DNA of 64,000 bases, from NCBI GenBank assembly GCA_965249645.1, contig CBDFML010000011.1:310001-374000 (forward strand). The letters are read 5' to 3'. Position 1 is the first letter of the stretch. Each line of letters starts with the position of its first letter. This document shows, one piece after another, positions 26,601 through 34,085 of the stretch. The position numbers and the translations under genes were made by a program. The DNA is from CAVOEB01 sp965249645 (GTDB lineage Bacteria; Pseudomonadota; Alphaproteobacteria; UBA828; JAPUJA01). Under the pieces are notes generated by a model that was given only the letters and a program-made list of their open reading frames with translations, did not search any database and was not told where the DNA came from.

Positions 26601-28181
26601 GCCCGCCTGCGCCATGCCACGCCGGGCGTCACCCTGATCTCGCCGCCGCCCCACCACGACATCTATTCCATCGAGGATCTTGCCCAGCTCATCTACGACC
26701 TCAAGCAGATCAACCCCGAGGCGCGGGTCTGCGTGAAGCTGGTGGCCCAGTCCGGGGTCGGCACCATTGCCGCCGGGGTGGCCAAGGCCAAGGCCGATGT
26801 CATCCTCATCTCGGGCCATTCCGGGGGCACCGGGGCGAGCCCCCAGAGCAGCCTCAAATACGCCGGCATCCCCTGGGAGATGGGCGTCTCCGAGGCCAAC
26901 CAGGTGCTCACGCTGAACCGCCTGCGTCACCGCATCGTGCTGCGCACCGACGGCGGCATCAAGACCGGGCGCGACGTTGCCATCGCCGCTCTGCTCGGCG
27001 CCGAGGAATTCGGGGTCGGCACCGCCGGGCTGGTTGCGATGGGCTGCATCATGGTCCGCCAGTGCCATTCCAACACCTGCCCGGTCGGCGTCTGCACCCA
27101 GGACGAGCGGCTACGCGCGAAGTTCGAGGGCACACCCGAAAAGGTCGTGAACCTGTTTTCCTTCATCGCCGAAGAGGTGCGCGAAATCCTGGCTTCCCTG
27201 GGCGCCCGCTCGCTCGACGAGATCATCGGGCGGAGCGACCTGCTGCACCAGAAGAGCCGCGGTCACGAGGATCTCGACGCGCTCGACCTCAATCCTTTGC
27301 TGGTCCAGGCCGACGCCGGGGGCGAAGCGCGCCATTCCACCCTCGAAGGCCGCAACGAGGTGCCCGAGACCCTCGACGCCCAGATGATCGAGGACGCCCG
27401 CGCCGCGTTGGAAGAAGGCGAAAAGATGCAACTCTCCTACACCGTGCGCAACACCCAGCGCGCGGTGGGCACCAAGATCTCGGCCATGATCACCCGTCGC
27501 TGGGGCATGGCCGGGCTGCAGCCGGGCCACCTTACCGTGCGCCTGCGCGGCTCGGCAGGCCAGTCGCTCGGCGCCTTCGCCGTGCAGGGGCTCAAGCTCC
27601 AGGTCTTCGGCGACGCCAACGATTATGTCGGCAAGGGGCTCTCGGGCGGCTTGATCGTAATCCGTCCCACGGTATCGAGCCCGCTCGCGTCGAACGAAAA
27701 CACCATCATCGGCAACACCGTGCTCTACGGCGCCACCGCCGGCCAGTTGTTCGCCGCCGGCCAAGCGGGCGAGCGGTTCTGCGTGCGCAATTCGGGCGCC
27801 GAAGCGGTGGTCGAGGGCTGCGGCTCGAACGGCTGCGAATACATGACCGGCGGCGTCGCAGTGATCCTGGGGCCGGTGGGGCACAACTTTGCGGCCGGGA
27901 TGACCGGCGGCATGGCGTTCGTCCTCGATTCCGATCGATCCTTCGCAACCCGCGTCAACGACGACACCGTACTCGTCCGTCGCGTCGCGTCCGCTTACTG
28001 GGAAGAGGTCATGCGCGCCCTCGTCGAGGCCCATGTCGAGCACACCGGTTCGCGCTTCGCGGAAAAATTCCTCAACGGCTGGCGGCGCAACCTCGAACAT
28101 GTCTGGCAGATCTGCCCCAAAGAGCTCGCCGACAAGCTCGCCCACCCGCTCTCCGACGAAGATGCAGAGCTCACGGCGTGA
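23628..28181 (+). CDS. gltB: Glutamate synthase (NADPH) large subunit
   Basis: 1517 residues, full length. N-terminal class II glutaminase domain: DEHASCGVGLVAS, with Cys41 expected to be exposed after propeptide cleavage. The central domain follows, then the FMN-binding synthase barrel (GEGGEGAERYTPRSNGDS, LISGHSGGTGASPQSSLKYA), the 3Fe-4S cysteines in CIMVRQCHSNTCPVGVC, and the C-terminal beta-helix (GLSGGLIVIRP, GNTVLYGATAGQLFAAG). A GTG four codons upstream overlapping the gltD stop could be the real start. Makes two glutamates from glutamine and 2-oxoglutarate. Confidence 0.97.
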   Translation: MTRANSRPSESAVAELARWRRDAGRLEAEGLYNPADEHASCGVGLVASIDGTPRRDVVEAGINALKAVWHRGAVDADGKTGDGAGIHVEIPQDFFRQQIAETGHHPEPRRIAVGMVFLPKTDLSAQETCRSIVEREILDFDYGIFGWRQVPIDATVIGEKANATRPEIEQIMISNERAVADDEFERELYLIRRRIEHRVRDAQIADFYICSLSCRSVVYKGMFLAEQLTAFYPDLLDPRFESRFAIFHQRYSTNTFPTWRLAQPFRMLSHNGEINTIKGNVNWMAAHETRMVSGAFEGNHDVLFPLIPSGASDSEALDSVFEALVHAGREVPLVKLLLVPDAWSNKIEMPEAHRALFAYCNCVMEPWDGPAALAVTDGRWILAGMDRAGLRPMRYTVTADGLLLVGSETGMVPVDETTVVEKGRLGPGEIVAIDFDAGRLYHDRELKDWLAGGQPYGEWIENITELGSLIRADGPPPATFPVDELRRRERLFGWSMEDLELILRPMVDDAKEPTGSMGDDTPLAVLSDHHRGLHHFFRQNFSQVTNPPIDSLREHGVMSLNTRLGNLGNVFDQSAEQTSDLLLLPSPVLSSAEFEAMRRHMGETAARIDALFEVEGPATLSTGIGRICREAEDAVREGCTHIVLTDESVDESHAPIPMILATAAVHSHLVRQSLRTFTSLNVRSGECLDVHYFAVLIGVGATTVNAYLAEGAIAERHSRGLFPGRGLYECVVRYREAVDQGLLKILSKMGISVISSYRGARNFEAVGLSRAMVAEFMPGMPTRISGIGTSGIKRRVLRLHRAAFAEDAAVLPIGGLYKYRKSGEVHGFDGRLIHILQSAVATDSYKTYKTYAEGVQALPPVSLRDLLQFKPLGPPVPLDEVESVTGIRKRFQSGSMSLGALSPEAHETLAIAMNRMGATSCSGEGGEGAERYTPRSNGDSANSAVKQIASARFGVTADYLAHCREIEIKIAQGAKPGEGGQLPGFKVTAEIARLRHATPGVTLISPPPHHDIYSIEDLAQLIYDLKQINPEARVCVKLVAQSGVGTIAAGVAKAKADVILISGHSGGTGASPQSSLKYAGIPWEMGVSEANQVLTLNRLRHRIVLRTDGGIKTGRDVAIAALLGAEEFGVGTAGLVAMGCIMVRQCHSNTCPVGVCTQDERLRAKFEGTPEKVVNLFSFIAEEVREILASLGARSLDEIIGRSDLLHQKSRGHEDLDALDLNPLLVQADAGGEARHSTLEGRNEVPETLDAQMIEDARAALEEGEKMQLSYTVRNTQRAVGTKISAMITRRWGMAGLQPGHLTVRLRGSAGQSLGAFAVQGLKLQVFGDANDYVGKGLSGGLIVIRPTVSSPLASNENTIIGNTVLYGATAGQLFAAGQAGERFCVRNSGAEAVVEGCGSNGCEYMTGGVAVILGPVGHNFAAGMTGGMAFVLDSDRSFATRVNDDTVLVRRVASAYWEEVMRALVEAHVEHTGSRFAEKFLNGWRRNLEHVWQICPKELADKLAHPLSDEDAELTA

Positions 28182-28220
28182 GCGATTGAAGACTATCTGA
28201 AAATCGCTTGTGGCAGCACC

Positions 28221-28258
28221 CGCGCAGGCGCGGACCGTCAGGTCCGCTGCCGTGAGCG
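28221..28258. repeat. Single hairpin copy of the dispersed palindromic repeat, after gltB
   Basis: Arms GCGGAC and GTCCGC enclose a six-base loop CGTCAG (28230-28247), followed by TGCCGTGAGCG. The same layout occurs twice near 31734-31751 and 31852-31869 with arms GCGGGC/GCCCGC, so one base pair differs with its partner changed too. It lies 48 bases after the gltB stop and may act as a transcript end or mRNA-stabilising hairpin; there is no U-tract. Confidence 0.55.
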
Positions 28259-28273
28259 CGAAGCCTTCGTGCC

Positions 28274-28501
28274 CTACGGCCCGGCCCGCTCGTAGATCCA
28301 GGTCTTCCGCTCGCTTTGAGTCGGCGCGCAATCCATGAAGCCACCAAGCATCTGGCCCAGCAGCCCCATGCCCATTTCGAACGCAAACATATTGGGGTCG
28401 AAGCCGCCGCCTCCACCTCCACCGCCGCTGTCGCAGGCGAAATAGCTGCCGTCGTAATCGACGCAGATGCCGGTACTGCTGCCTTCGATCTGGGCGGACA
28501 C
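28274..28501 (-). CDS. Hypothetical glycine-rich protein
   Basis: 75 residues from a GTG start 11 bases after the ridA stop. It has a Gly8 run followed by a Met-rich hydrophobic stretch (MFAFEMGMGLLGQMLGGFM), and three cysteines. No family recognised and no strong ribosome-binding site. Position behind ridA on the same strand and sensible composition argue for a real but small gene; a chance frame is possible. Confidence 0.35.
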   Translation of the reverse strand: MSAQIEGSSTGICVDYDGSYFACDSGGGGGGGGFDPNMFAFEMGMGLLGQMLGGFMDCAPTQSERKTWIYERAGP

Positions 28502-28511
28502 CGGGCGCGGG

Positions 28512-28925
28512 CTAGGCGATGGCGGCGATGGTCTGGACCTCGATGATGAAATCTTCCTTCACCAGCCGGTCGACCATGAGCAGCGTGTTCGGCGGGTAGG
28601 CCCCGCTGGGGAACAGCTTGGGAAATTCGCGCAAGCGATACTCCATCAGCTTGGGGATGTCGCGGCTGTTCACGAGATAGGTTGTGAACTGCACGATGTT
28701 GGAAAAATCCGCGCCCGCCGAGTCGAGCGCCGCGCCCAAATTGGCAAACACCTGGCCGGCCTGGGCGTCGAAATCGCCGACCCCCACCACGGTACCGTCC
28801 GGGGCCGCCGAGAGCATGCCCGCGATGAACAGGAACTCCGTGGCCTTCACGCGGGTGACGTGAGTGTACTGGCCGAGCGGCGCGCCCAGCGCGTCGGGGT
28901 TATAGATTTTCATCTCGAGGCTCAT
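28512..28925 (-). CDS. RidA/YjgF-family protein
   Basis: 137 residues, YjgF/YER057c/UK114 fold: FLFIAGMLSAAPDGTVV, GQVFANLGAALDSAGADFSNIVQFTTYLV and the C-terminal PNTLLMVDRLVKEDFIIEVQTIAA. The Arg that binds the imine in true RidA (in the C-terminal R-xxV-A-V motif) is not at its usual place, so it may act on another substrate, as catabolic RidA paralogues do. AAGGAG precedes the ATG. Same strand and next to a hydrolase and a VOC protein, so part of the catabolic cluster. Confidence 0.8.
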   Translation of the reverse strand: MSLEMKIYNPDALGAPLGQYTHVTRVKATEFLFIAGMLSAAPDGTVVGVGDFDAQAGQVFANLGAALDSAGADFSNIVQFTTYLVNSRDIPKLMEYRLREFPKLFPSGAYPPNTLLMVDRLVKEDFIIEVQTIAAIA

Positions 28926-28952
28926 GGCAGGCTCCTTGAATGGCTTCGGCGA

Positions 28953-29765
28953 TCAGCCGAAAAAATCGAACGCGATGGACAGAAATGTCTCGGGCCGCTC
29001 GGCGGCGGGGCCGTGGCCGCAGGCCGCAAGCGCGAACAGGTCCGCCTGGGGCAGGGCGCCCGCCAGCACGGCTGCGGTCTGCTCGTAGGGGAACGCCGCG
29101 TCGGAGCGGCCATGCACGATCGCGATCTCGCAAACGACACGCGCAAGCTCATCCGCCGCGAGCACTGTCGGCGCGATCAGCGCGTTTTTATCGCCCCCGA
29201 ACATGGCGGCGAAATACTCGGGATAGCCGTCGGCGTTGAGCACGGTGAGGCGGTCTTCGAGCATGGCATCGGTCACGAACGAGCTGTCGAAAAACAGCAC
29301 GTCGAGCGAGCGGCGCAAAGCCGGCAGGTCGCCGGGAAAGCTCCACAGGGTCTCAAGCGCGGCGTTGCTCGCCATCGGTGTGCCCATGGCGCCGGTCAGC
29401 AGCAGCTTGGTAACGTCCGCGTGGTGGCCCGCGAGCCGCATCGCCAGCGTCGCCGAGATCGAATGGCCGAGAATTCCCTTGGGTCCGTCGGGCAGGGAGC
29501 TAAGCACGGCTTGCGCCTGTTTGAGCCAGAGCGGATAGTCGAAATAGGGCGGCCCGGATTTTCGCCCCGAGGCGCCGAAGCCGATCAGGTCGGTGCCGAA
29601 GACGTGATAACGCCGGCTGAGCGGCTCCAGCACCCGGCCGAAATTGACCGGCACGCAGGTGCCCGGCCCGGCGCCGTGCATCAGCAGGATAGGAAAGCCC
29701 TCGCCCGCTTCATAGACGCGCGCACCAATGCCTTCGACCTCGATGTCTCGCTCGATCGGTTCCAT
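28953..29765 (-). CDS. Alpha/beta hydrolase of the meta-cleavage-hydrolase type
   Basis: 270 residues. Oxyanion segment LLMHGAGPGTCVPVNF matches HGxGPG of carbon-carbon hydrolases from aromatic breakdown. The nucleophile elbow is ILGHSISATLA, where GHSxGG is usual. Asp and His likely sit in VHGRSDAAFPYEQ and AACGHGPAAERPETF. Substrate unknown. It begins one base after the VOC gene stops, so the two are coupled. Confidence 0.8.
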   Translation of the reverse strand: MEPIERDIEVEGIGARVYEAGEGFPILLMHGAGPGTCVPVNFGRVLEPLSRRYHVFGTDLIGFGASGRKSGPPYFDYPLWLKQAQAVLSSLPDGPKGILGHSISATLAMRLAGHHADVTKLLLTGAMGTPMASNAALETLWSFPGDLPALRRSLDVLFFDSSFVTDAMLEDRLTVLNADGYPEYFAAMFGGDKNALIAPTVLAADELARVVCEIAIVHGRSDAAFPYEQTAAVLAGALPQADLFALAACGHGPAAERPETFLSIAFDFFG

Positions 29766-29766
29766 C

Positions 29767-30300
29767 TCACGGTTCCATCGCCGGAACCCAGTAGTCCGGC
29801 TCGCCCAACGGGATATCGTCGGGCCAGTGCCAGATCTCGAAAGTGGTGTGCGCCGCGTCCAGCGTATCGAAATAGCACACCCTCACCCCGTTCCAGAGCA
29901 GCTCCTGGACCGGCTCGAAGCCGCGCGCAATGAACTCGGCGCGCGCCGCGTCGAAACTGTGCGCACCGTACGAAAACGCCGCGTGCTGCACGCCATCGCC
30001 GTTGCGCTCGAGAAAATCGCGGTAGACCGTCGGGCCGTCCAGCGGCTGGATAACCTCCCACATCAGATCGCCTACCCAGGCCAGCGCCAGGCGCATGGAA
30101 AACGGCGTCTCCGCGCCGCGGATTTTGGTCTCGGTCATGGCAGGGGCCTTCGCGTCCTGCACCCACCAGGGCCCGATGCCCAGTCGCTCGGCGTAGCGCC
30201 GGACAGTGGCGTCCGCATCGTGGGTGACGACGCAGATTTGCAGCGTCGCGTCGAGAAAGCTGTTGCCAAGCCGGCTGCGCCAGTAGTCGTCGGGCGTCAC
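29767..30300 (-). CDS. VOC (glyoxalase/dioxygenase) family protein
   Basis: 177 residues. Vicinal oxygen chelate fold: an N-terminal metal-side strand LQICVVTHDADATVRRY, GDGVQHAAFSYGAHSF in the middle and TFEIWHWP near the end. It resembles methylmalonyl-CoA epimerase-like members. A GTG start preceded by GGAGGCGAGA was preferred over a longer start 20 codons upstream. Divergent from the first Rieske gene with a 158-base shared promoter region. Confidence 0.72.
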   Translation of the reverse strand: MTPDDYWRSRLGNSFLDATLQICVVTHDADATVRRYAERLGIGPWWVQDAKAPAMTETKIRGAETPFSMRLALAWVGDLMWEVIQPLDGPTVYRDFLERNGDGVQHAAFSYGAHSFDAARAEFIARGFEPVQELLWNGVRVCYFDTLDAAHTTFEIWHWPDDIPLGEPDYWVPAMEP

Positions 30301-30458
30301 ACTCTCGCCTCCCTGTGCGGTCCGGTGCTTCGGTTCGTCTTGTGGACGCGCGTAACCCACGGTAAACTTAGTATAAGCAACAACACGACCGAAGGCACCA
30401 TGACCTCGGACGGTTCGGGGCAGGGCCTGCGGCGATATCTCCTGGGAAGGAGACCGCG
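30301..30458. promoter_or_regulatory. Divergent promoter region between VOC and Rieske genes
   Basis: 158 bases separate the GTG of the VOC gene and the ATG of the first Rieske gene. The middle is AT-richer (ACGGTAAACTTAGTATAAGCAAC) with short arms CTTA and TAAG around GTA. It must drive both directions. No known regulator site was recognised. Confidence 0.35.
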
Positions 30459-31613
30459 ATGGCTATCAAGACGGCGCCCAAACAGCGCCCAGTCAAACCA
30501 CTGGCGACCGATGCGCAGAACAGCCCGACCCTGCCGGGAACCTACTATTACGATCCCGCGATTTTCGAGCAGGAAAAACAGAAGATCTTCTACAAGAACT
30601 GGCTGTTTGCCTGTCACACCTCCCAGGTCTCCAAGCCCGGTGATTACTTCGCCACCACCCTGATCGACCAGGACATTCTCGTCGTTCGCGGCAAGGACAA
30701 GAAGCTCCGCGCCTTCTTCAACGTCTGCCCCCACCGGGGCTCGCACCTCTGCGCGAACGGCAGCGGCAACAAGAAGACCTTCGTCTGCCCCTACCACAAC
30801 TGGACCTTCGACACGACGGGCTTTCTCAAGGATGCCAACGGCGCCGATTTGATGCCCCATTTCAATCCCAAGGATTACAGCCTCGCCGAAATGCGCGTCG
30901 AGGAGTTCGGCACCCACATGGTGTTCGTGAATTTCAGTGCCAAGGGCCCCTCGCTCGAAAGCATAGCGGGCGGCATCGTCGACGAGTTCCGCGAGGCCGT
31001 GCCGGGCTACGACGATCTCGTGCTCACGGCGTGCGACCCCTTCGATCTCGAGGCCAACTGGAAAATCGCCATTGGCAACTTCGCGGAATGCTACCACTGC
31101 CCCTTCGCGCATCCCGCATTCATGGGTTCCAATTCGTCGCTGTTCGCCACCGAGGCGTGGGAGAACAAGACCGCCGAGTATTATTCCAGCCACGTCGTTT
31201 TCAACGCCCGGCCCAAGAATCGCGCTTACGGCTTCGACCTCGAGAAGGCCGATATGGTCAACGGCTATATCTGGGCGCTGTGGCCCAACACCCTGTTCAT
31301 GGCTTGGCCGCCGTCGAGCAATTTCATCGTCTTCAAGGTCGATCCCAAAAGCCCGGAGCACACCTTCGAATCGCTCGACTACTATTTCAAGAACGACCCG
31401 CCGACCGAGAAGGAGGTCGAGGTCGTCAAGTATCACTCCGACGTGGTCAACGAGCAGGACATCAAGGTCATCCTGGGCGCCCAGCGGGGTTCGCACTCGC
31501 TGGGCTACGGCCAGGGCCGCTACGTCGTCGACGACTACAACAGCTGGCGCTCCGAGCACGGCATCCACCACTTCGAAAAGATGGTCTGGGACGCGCTCCA
31601 CGAGAAAAACTAG
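30459..31613 (+). CDS. Rieske non-haem iron oxygenase, alpha subunit (copy A)
   Basis: 384 residues. The [2Fe-2S] ligands are all present: C90 and H92 in NVCPHRGSHLC, C110 and H113 in FVCPYHNW. The catalytic iron site is in GNFAECYHCPFAHP (H213, H218). The closest described relatives by motif are the single-component ring-hydroxylating or quaternary-amine (CntA/GbcA-like) oxygenases; the substrate is not readable. GGAAGGAGA precedes the ATG. No reductase partner is encoded next to it; the ferredoxin-NADP reductase at 2.3 kb is too distant to assign. It precedes the amidohydrolase across two 118-bp repeats. Confidence 0.88.
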   Translation: MAIKTAPKQRPVKPLATDAQNSPTLPGTYYYDPAIFEQEKQKIFYKNWLFACHTSQVSKPGDYFATTLIDQDILVVRGKDKKLRAFFNVCPHRGSHLCANGSGNKKTFVCPYHNWTFDTTGFLKDANGADLMPHFNPKDYSLAEMRVEEFGTHMVFVNFSAKGPSLESIAGGIVDEFREAVPGYDDLVLTACDPFDLEANWKIAIGNFAECYHCPFAHPAFMGSNSSLFATEAWENKTAEYYSSHVVFNARPKNRAYGFDLEKADMVNGYIWALWPNTLFMAWPPSSNFIVFKVDPKSPEHTFESLDYYFKNDPPTEKEVEVVKYHSDVVNEQDIKVILGAQRGSHSLGYGQGRYVVDDYNSWRSEHGIHHFEKMVWDALHEKN

Positions 31614-31634
31614 GCGCAGGGGTTTAGGCTCATT

Positions 31635-31880
31635 GCCGCGAGCGAGTCGAGAAACACGAGCGGCGATAGTTTGTTATGAGCTGCTTAAGGCCGCGACCGC
31701 GGCCCGCCGGTTATCCGGCGCCCACGCGGAGGCGCGGGCATTCAGGCCCGCTGCCGTGAGCGAGTTGAGAAACACGAGCGGCGATAGTTTGTTATGAGCC
31801 GCTTAAGGCCGCGACTGCGGCCCGCCGGTTATCCGGCGCCCACGCGGAGGCGCGGGCTTTCAGGCCCGCTGCCGTGAGCG
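31635..31880. repeat. Two tandem 118-bp three-hairpin repeats plus the start of a third
   Basis: The unit starting GCCGCGAGCG at 31635 recurs at 31753 and its first ten bases recur at 31871, a period of exactly 118. The units differ at only a few bases. Each has three successive hairpins: GGCCGC/GCGGCC with loop GACC or GACT, CGCCGG/CCGGCG with loop TTAT, and GCGGGC/GCCCGC with a six-base loop. The array fills the gap between the Rieske gene and the amidohydrolase and ends at the latter's ribosome-binding site. Too long and too structured for a CRISPR repeat; REP-like is the best description. Confidence 0.85.
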
Positions 31881-31897
31881 AGAAAGAGGACATACCC

Positions 31898-33277
31898 ATG
31901 GCCAAGCACATCCGTTGCGGCAAGCTGTTCACCGGCCTCGCCGACAAGGCGCTCTCCGATCAGACCGTCGTCGTCGAGGGCACCGCCATTGCCCACGTCG
32001 GTCCGACGGCGGAGGCTCCCGAGCCTGCCGCGGGCGACAGCGTGGTCGATCATTCGGGACATTTCGTCATGCCGGGCCTGATCGACGTCCACGTTCATCT
32101 CGCTTACGGCAACGCGAAATCCGAAGAGGACATCGACCTCTTCGCGCCTGTCGAATTCCGTGCGCTGCGCGGACTCGAGGCGGCCCAGCGGGTGCTGCTC
32201 GCGGGCTATACCGCGCTGGCCGATCCGGCGACCACCGGGCTGGTAACGCCCTCGATCCGCGACGCCATCGACGCCGGTCTGTTCGCGGGACCGCGGATCA
32301 CCGCGTCGGGCAAGCAACTCACCAACCGTCAGGGGCTGTCCGATTGGTACCCCTCCTGGATCGGCGTGCCCGAAACCTCCCTCGGCGAGCTCGCGCGTAA
32401 CGCCGAGGAGGGAATCAAGGCGATCCGCCTGCAGGTCAAGAACGGCGTCGATTTCATCAAGATCGCGATGGACGGCGATTCCATGAACCCGTCCACCGAC
32501 GTGCTCGTCTCGGGCTACGACCAGGAGGAAACCAGCGCGATGATCGGAGAGATCCACCGCCTGGGCAAAAAGGTGGTGGTCCATGCGCGCGGCGCCGAGG
32601 CGGTCAAATATTCCGCCCGCGCGGGCGCCGACCTCATCCTCCACGCCTCTTGGATGGATGGGGAAGGGCTCGACGCGGTGCTCGAAAACGATTGCGCGCT
32701 CTGCCCCACCTTCAGCCTGGTGGTCAACGACATCGAGTTCACCCGGCCGGGCGACGGCTGCTATCCCGCCTTTCCCGACGCCCACAAGAAGGAACTCGAA
32801 GCGGCGCAGGAAAACCTCGCCCCGGCCAAGCAGGCCGGCGCGCGCTTTTTGGCGGGCTCGGATGCGGGCTTCGCGGTCACGCCCTACGGCGAGTGGCACG
32901 CCCGCGAGCTCGAACACATGACCCGCTATCTGGGCTTCTCGAACGCGGAAGTGCTCAAGATCACCACCGTCAATAACGCGGGCTTCGTCCGCGAAGGAGC
33001 AAGCATCGGCGCTATCGAGGCGGGCCGCGAGGCGGACATCCTGTGCCTCGACGCAGATCCCCTGGCCGATATATCGGTGCTCCAGGACCGCTCGCGGATT
33101 GCCGAGATCTTCCTTGCGGGCGAGCCGGTCCGCGCGAGCATCAACGAAAACGCACGCCGCTTGCGCTCCGAATTCTCCTACGCCATGTGGGCCGACGTCT
33201 ACACCCAGGCCAAGGTCGCCGAGGTCGGTCTCGCCGACGGCCGTTCGCTCAAAGGCCCCCGCGAGGCGGCCGAGTAG
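31898..33277 (+). CDS. Metal-dependent amidohydrolase
   Basis: 459 residues, imidazolonepropionase-like amidohydrolase. Metal ligands: HxH in MPGLIDVHVHLAY (H65, H67), later histidines in KVVVHARGAEAV and LILHASWMDG, and the Asp in FLAGSDAGFAV. N- and C-terminal strands form the small beta-sandwich. AAGAGGA lies 7 bases before the ATG. Substrate unknown; neighbours suggest it opens an amide or cyclic amide formed in the oxygenase pathway. Its last ~46 codons recur as a decayed copy near 35.5 kb. Confidence 0.86.
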   Translation: MAKHIRCGKLFTGLADKALSDQTVVVEGTAIAHVGPTAEAPEPAAGDSVVDHSGHFVMPGLIDVHVHLAYGNAKSEEDIDLFAPVEFRALRGLEAAQRVLLAGYTALADPATTGLVTPSIRDAIDAGLFAGPRITASGKQLTNRQGLSDWYPSWIGVPETSLGELARNAEEGIKAIRLQVKNGVDFIKIAMDGDSMNPSTDVLVSGYDQEETSAMIGEIHRLGKKVVVHARGAEAVKYSARAGADLILHASWMDGEGLDAVLENDCALCPTFSLVVNDIEFTRPGDGCYPAFPDAHKKELEAAQENLAPAKQAGARFLAGSDAGFAVTPYGEWHARELEHMTRYLGFSNAEVLKITTVNNAGFVREGASIGAIEAGREADILCLDADPLADISVLQDRSRIAEIFLAGEPVRASINENARRLRSEFSYAMWADVYTQAKVAEVGLADGRSLKGPREAAE

Positions 33278-33308
33278 CGTACCCGGTAGGGCGGGCGTAT
33301 GGTTTGGC

Positions 33309-33443
33309 GTGTTACAGCAGTGCCCGCAACTCTCGCCCAATGAGCTATGGAAACCGTTCGCTCAAAAGCATATTTTGTACATTGATTTAAAAGAGCTAAT
33401 GCCCGCAGGTGAACAATCCTGGGTCCGAACTGAAGTCGTGTGA
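33309..33443 (+). CDS. Possible 44-residue orphan or gene tail at the head of the inserted segment
   Basis: GTG-started frame ending in TGA, encoding LSPNELWKPFAQKHILYIDLKELMPAG-type sequence (aromatic and charged, not low complexity; residues split here for brevity). Its codon choice is AT-richer than the flanking catabolic genes and like the toxin-antitoxin pair behind it. No family recognised and no good ribosome-binding site. It may be the 3' remnant of a gene brought in with the insert. Confidence 0.25.
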   Translation: MLQQCPQLSPNELWKPFAQKHILYIDLKELMPAGEQSWVRTEVV

Positions 33444-33469
33444 ATAATAATGTTCTAGGAAAATGATCG

Positions 33470-33694
33470 ATGTCCACGAAGCATGGAAACGCAAAACTAA
33501 GAACTCGATCCAAGAGCGGTGGTTGGTCCGTATACCGCGAAGGTAAGGATCGTCATGGCAACGACTCGTGGAGAATCGTCGATAGGTCCGGTAAGGAAGT
33601 TCGTAGCGTCATCACATCGTCAAGCTCCTCAACGGCAATCGATCTCATTGCGACCAAGCACTCGAAAGCTCTGAAACGGCTTGCCGACAAATAA
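33470..33694 (+). CDS. Putative antitoxin paired with a Doc-like toxin
   Basis: 74 residues, strongly basic at the N terminus (STKHGNAKLRTRSKSGGW), with WRIVDRSGKEVRSVITS and a helical tail AIDLIATKHSKALKRLAD. It resembles DUF2188-like small proteins by eye; that link is weak. AGGAAA precedes the ATG. It overlaps the toxin start by 14 bases, the antitoxin-first order common in type II modules. No Phd motif was found. Composition is AT-richer than its surroundings, which suggests transfer. Confidence 0.55.
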   Translation: MSTKHGNAKLRTRSKSGGWSVYREGKDRHGNDSWRIVDRSGKEVRSVITSSSSSTAIDLIATKHSKALKRLADK

Positions 33695-34085
33695 ACGGCA
33701 TTACATCGTCAATTTGGGTGATGCGATTAAGGCGCATGATCGTGCTCTCAAGGAGTCTGGCGGCCGCAAGGGAATCCATGATCTCGGATTGATCGAAAGC
33801 GCTCTCGGTCGTCCCTACAATGGCTATTACCGACGAATTCACCGTAAGGCAGCGGCGTTAATCCATTCTGTGGCTGGTAATCACGGTTTTGTTGACGGCA
33901 ACAAAAGGACCGCCCTCATATTATTTCACCTGTTATTGGAACGGAGCGGCTATCGTTTCAATCAGACCTCCACCAGGGAAAATGAAGACGATATCGAGCA
34001 TCTAATTCTCGATCTGACCACCAAATTTTTGGACGTTGAGGAAGCGACCGTCTGGCTCAAGAAGCGTATTCGCCCCAAGGCCTAG
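33681..34085 (+). CDS. Doc/Fic-family (death-on-curing) toxin
   Basis: 134 residues. The Fic motif H68-GFVDGNKR matches the Doc form HxFx(D/N)xNKR, whose members phosphorylate EF-Tu. Upstream, IHDLGLIESALGRPYNGYY is the typical Doc helix (GLIES-LxRP). The start appears to be a TTG within the antitoxin gene; there is no usable ATG. The stop is 13 bases from the convergent Rieske stop. With its antitoxin it sits between two genes that abut directly in the sister copy of the locus. Confidence 0.85.
   Translation: MPTNKRHYIVNLGDAIKAHDRALKESGGRKGIHDLGLIESALGRPYNGYYRRIHRKAAALIHSVAGNHGFVDGNKRTALILFHLLLERSGYRFNQTSTRENEDDIEHLILDLTTKFLDVEEATVWLKKRIRPKA

Noticed and set aside
31635..31880. CRISPR array
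   Set aside because: Repeats are 118 bases, contiguous and nearly identical throughout, with no unique spacers and no cas genes.
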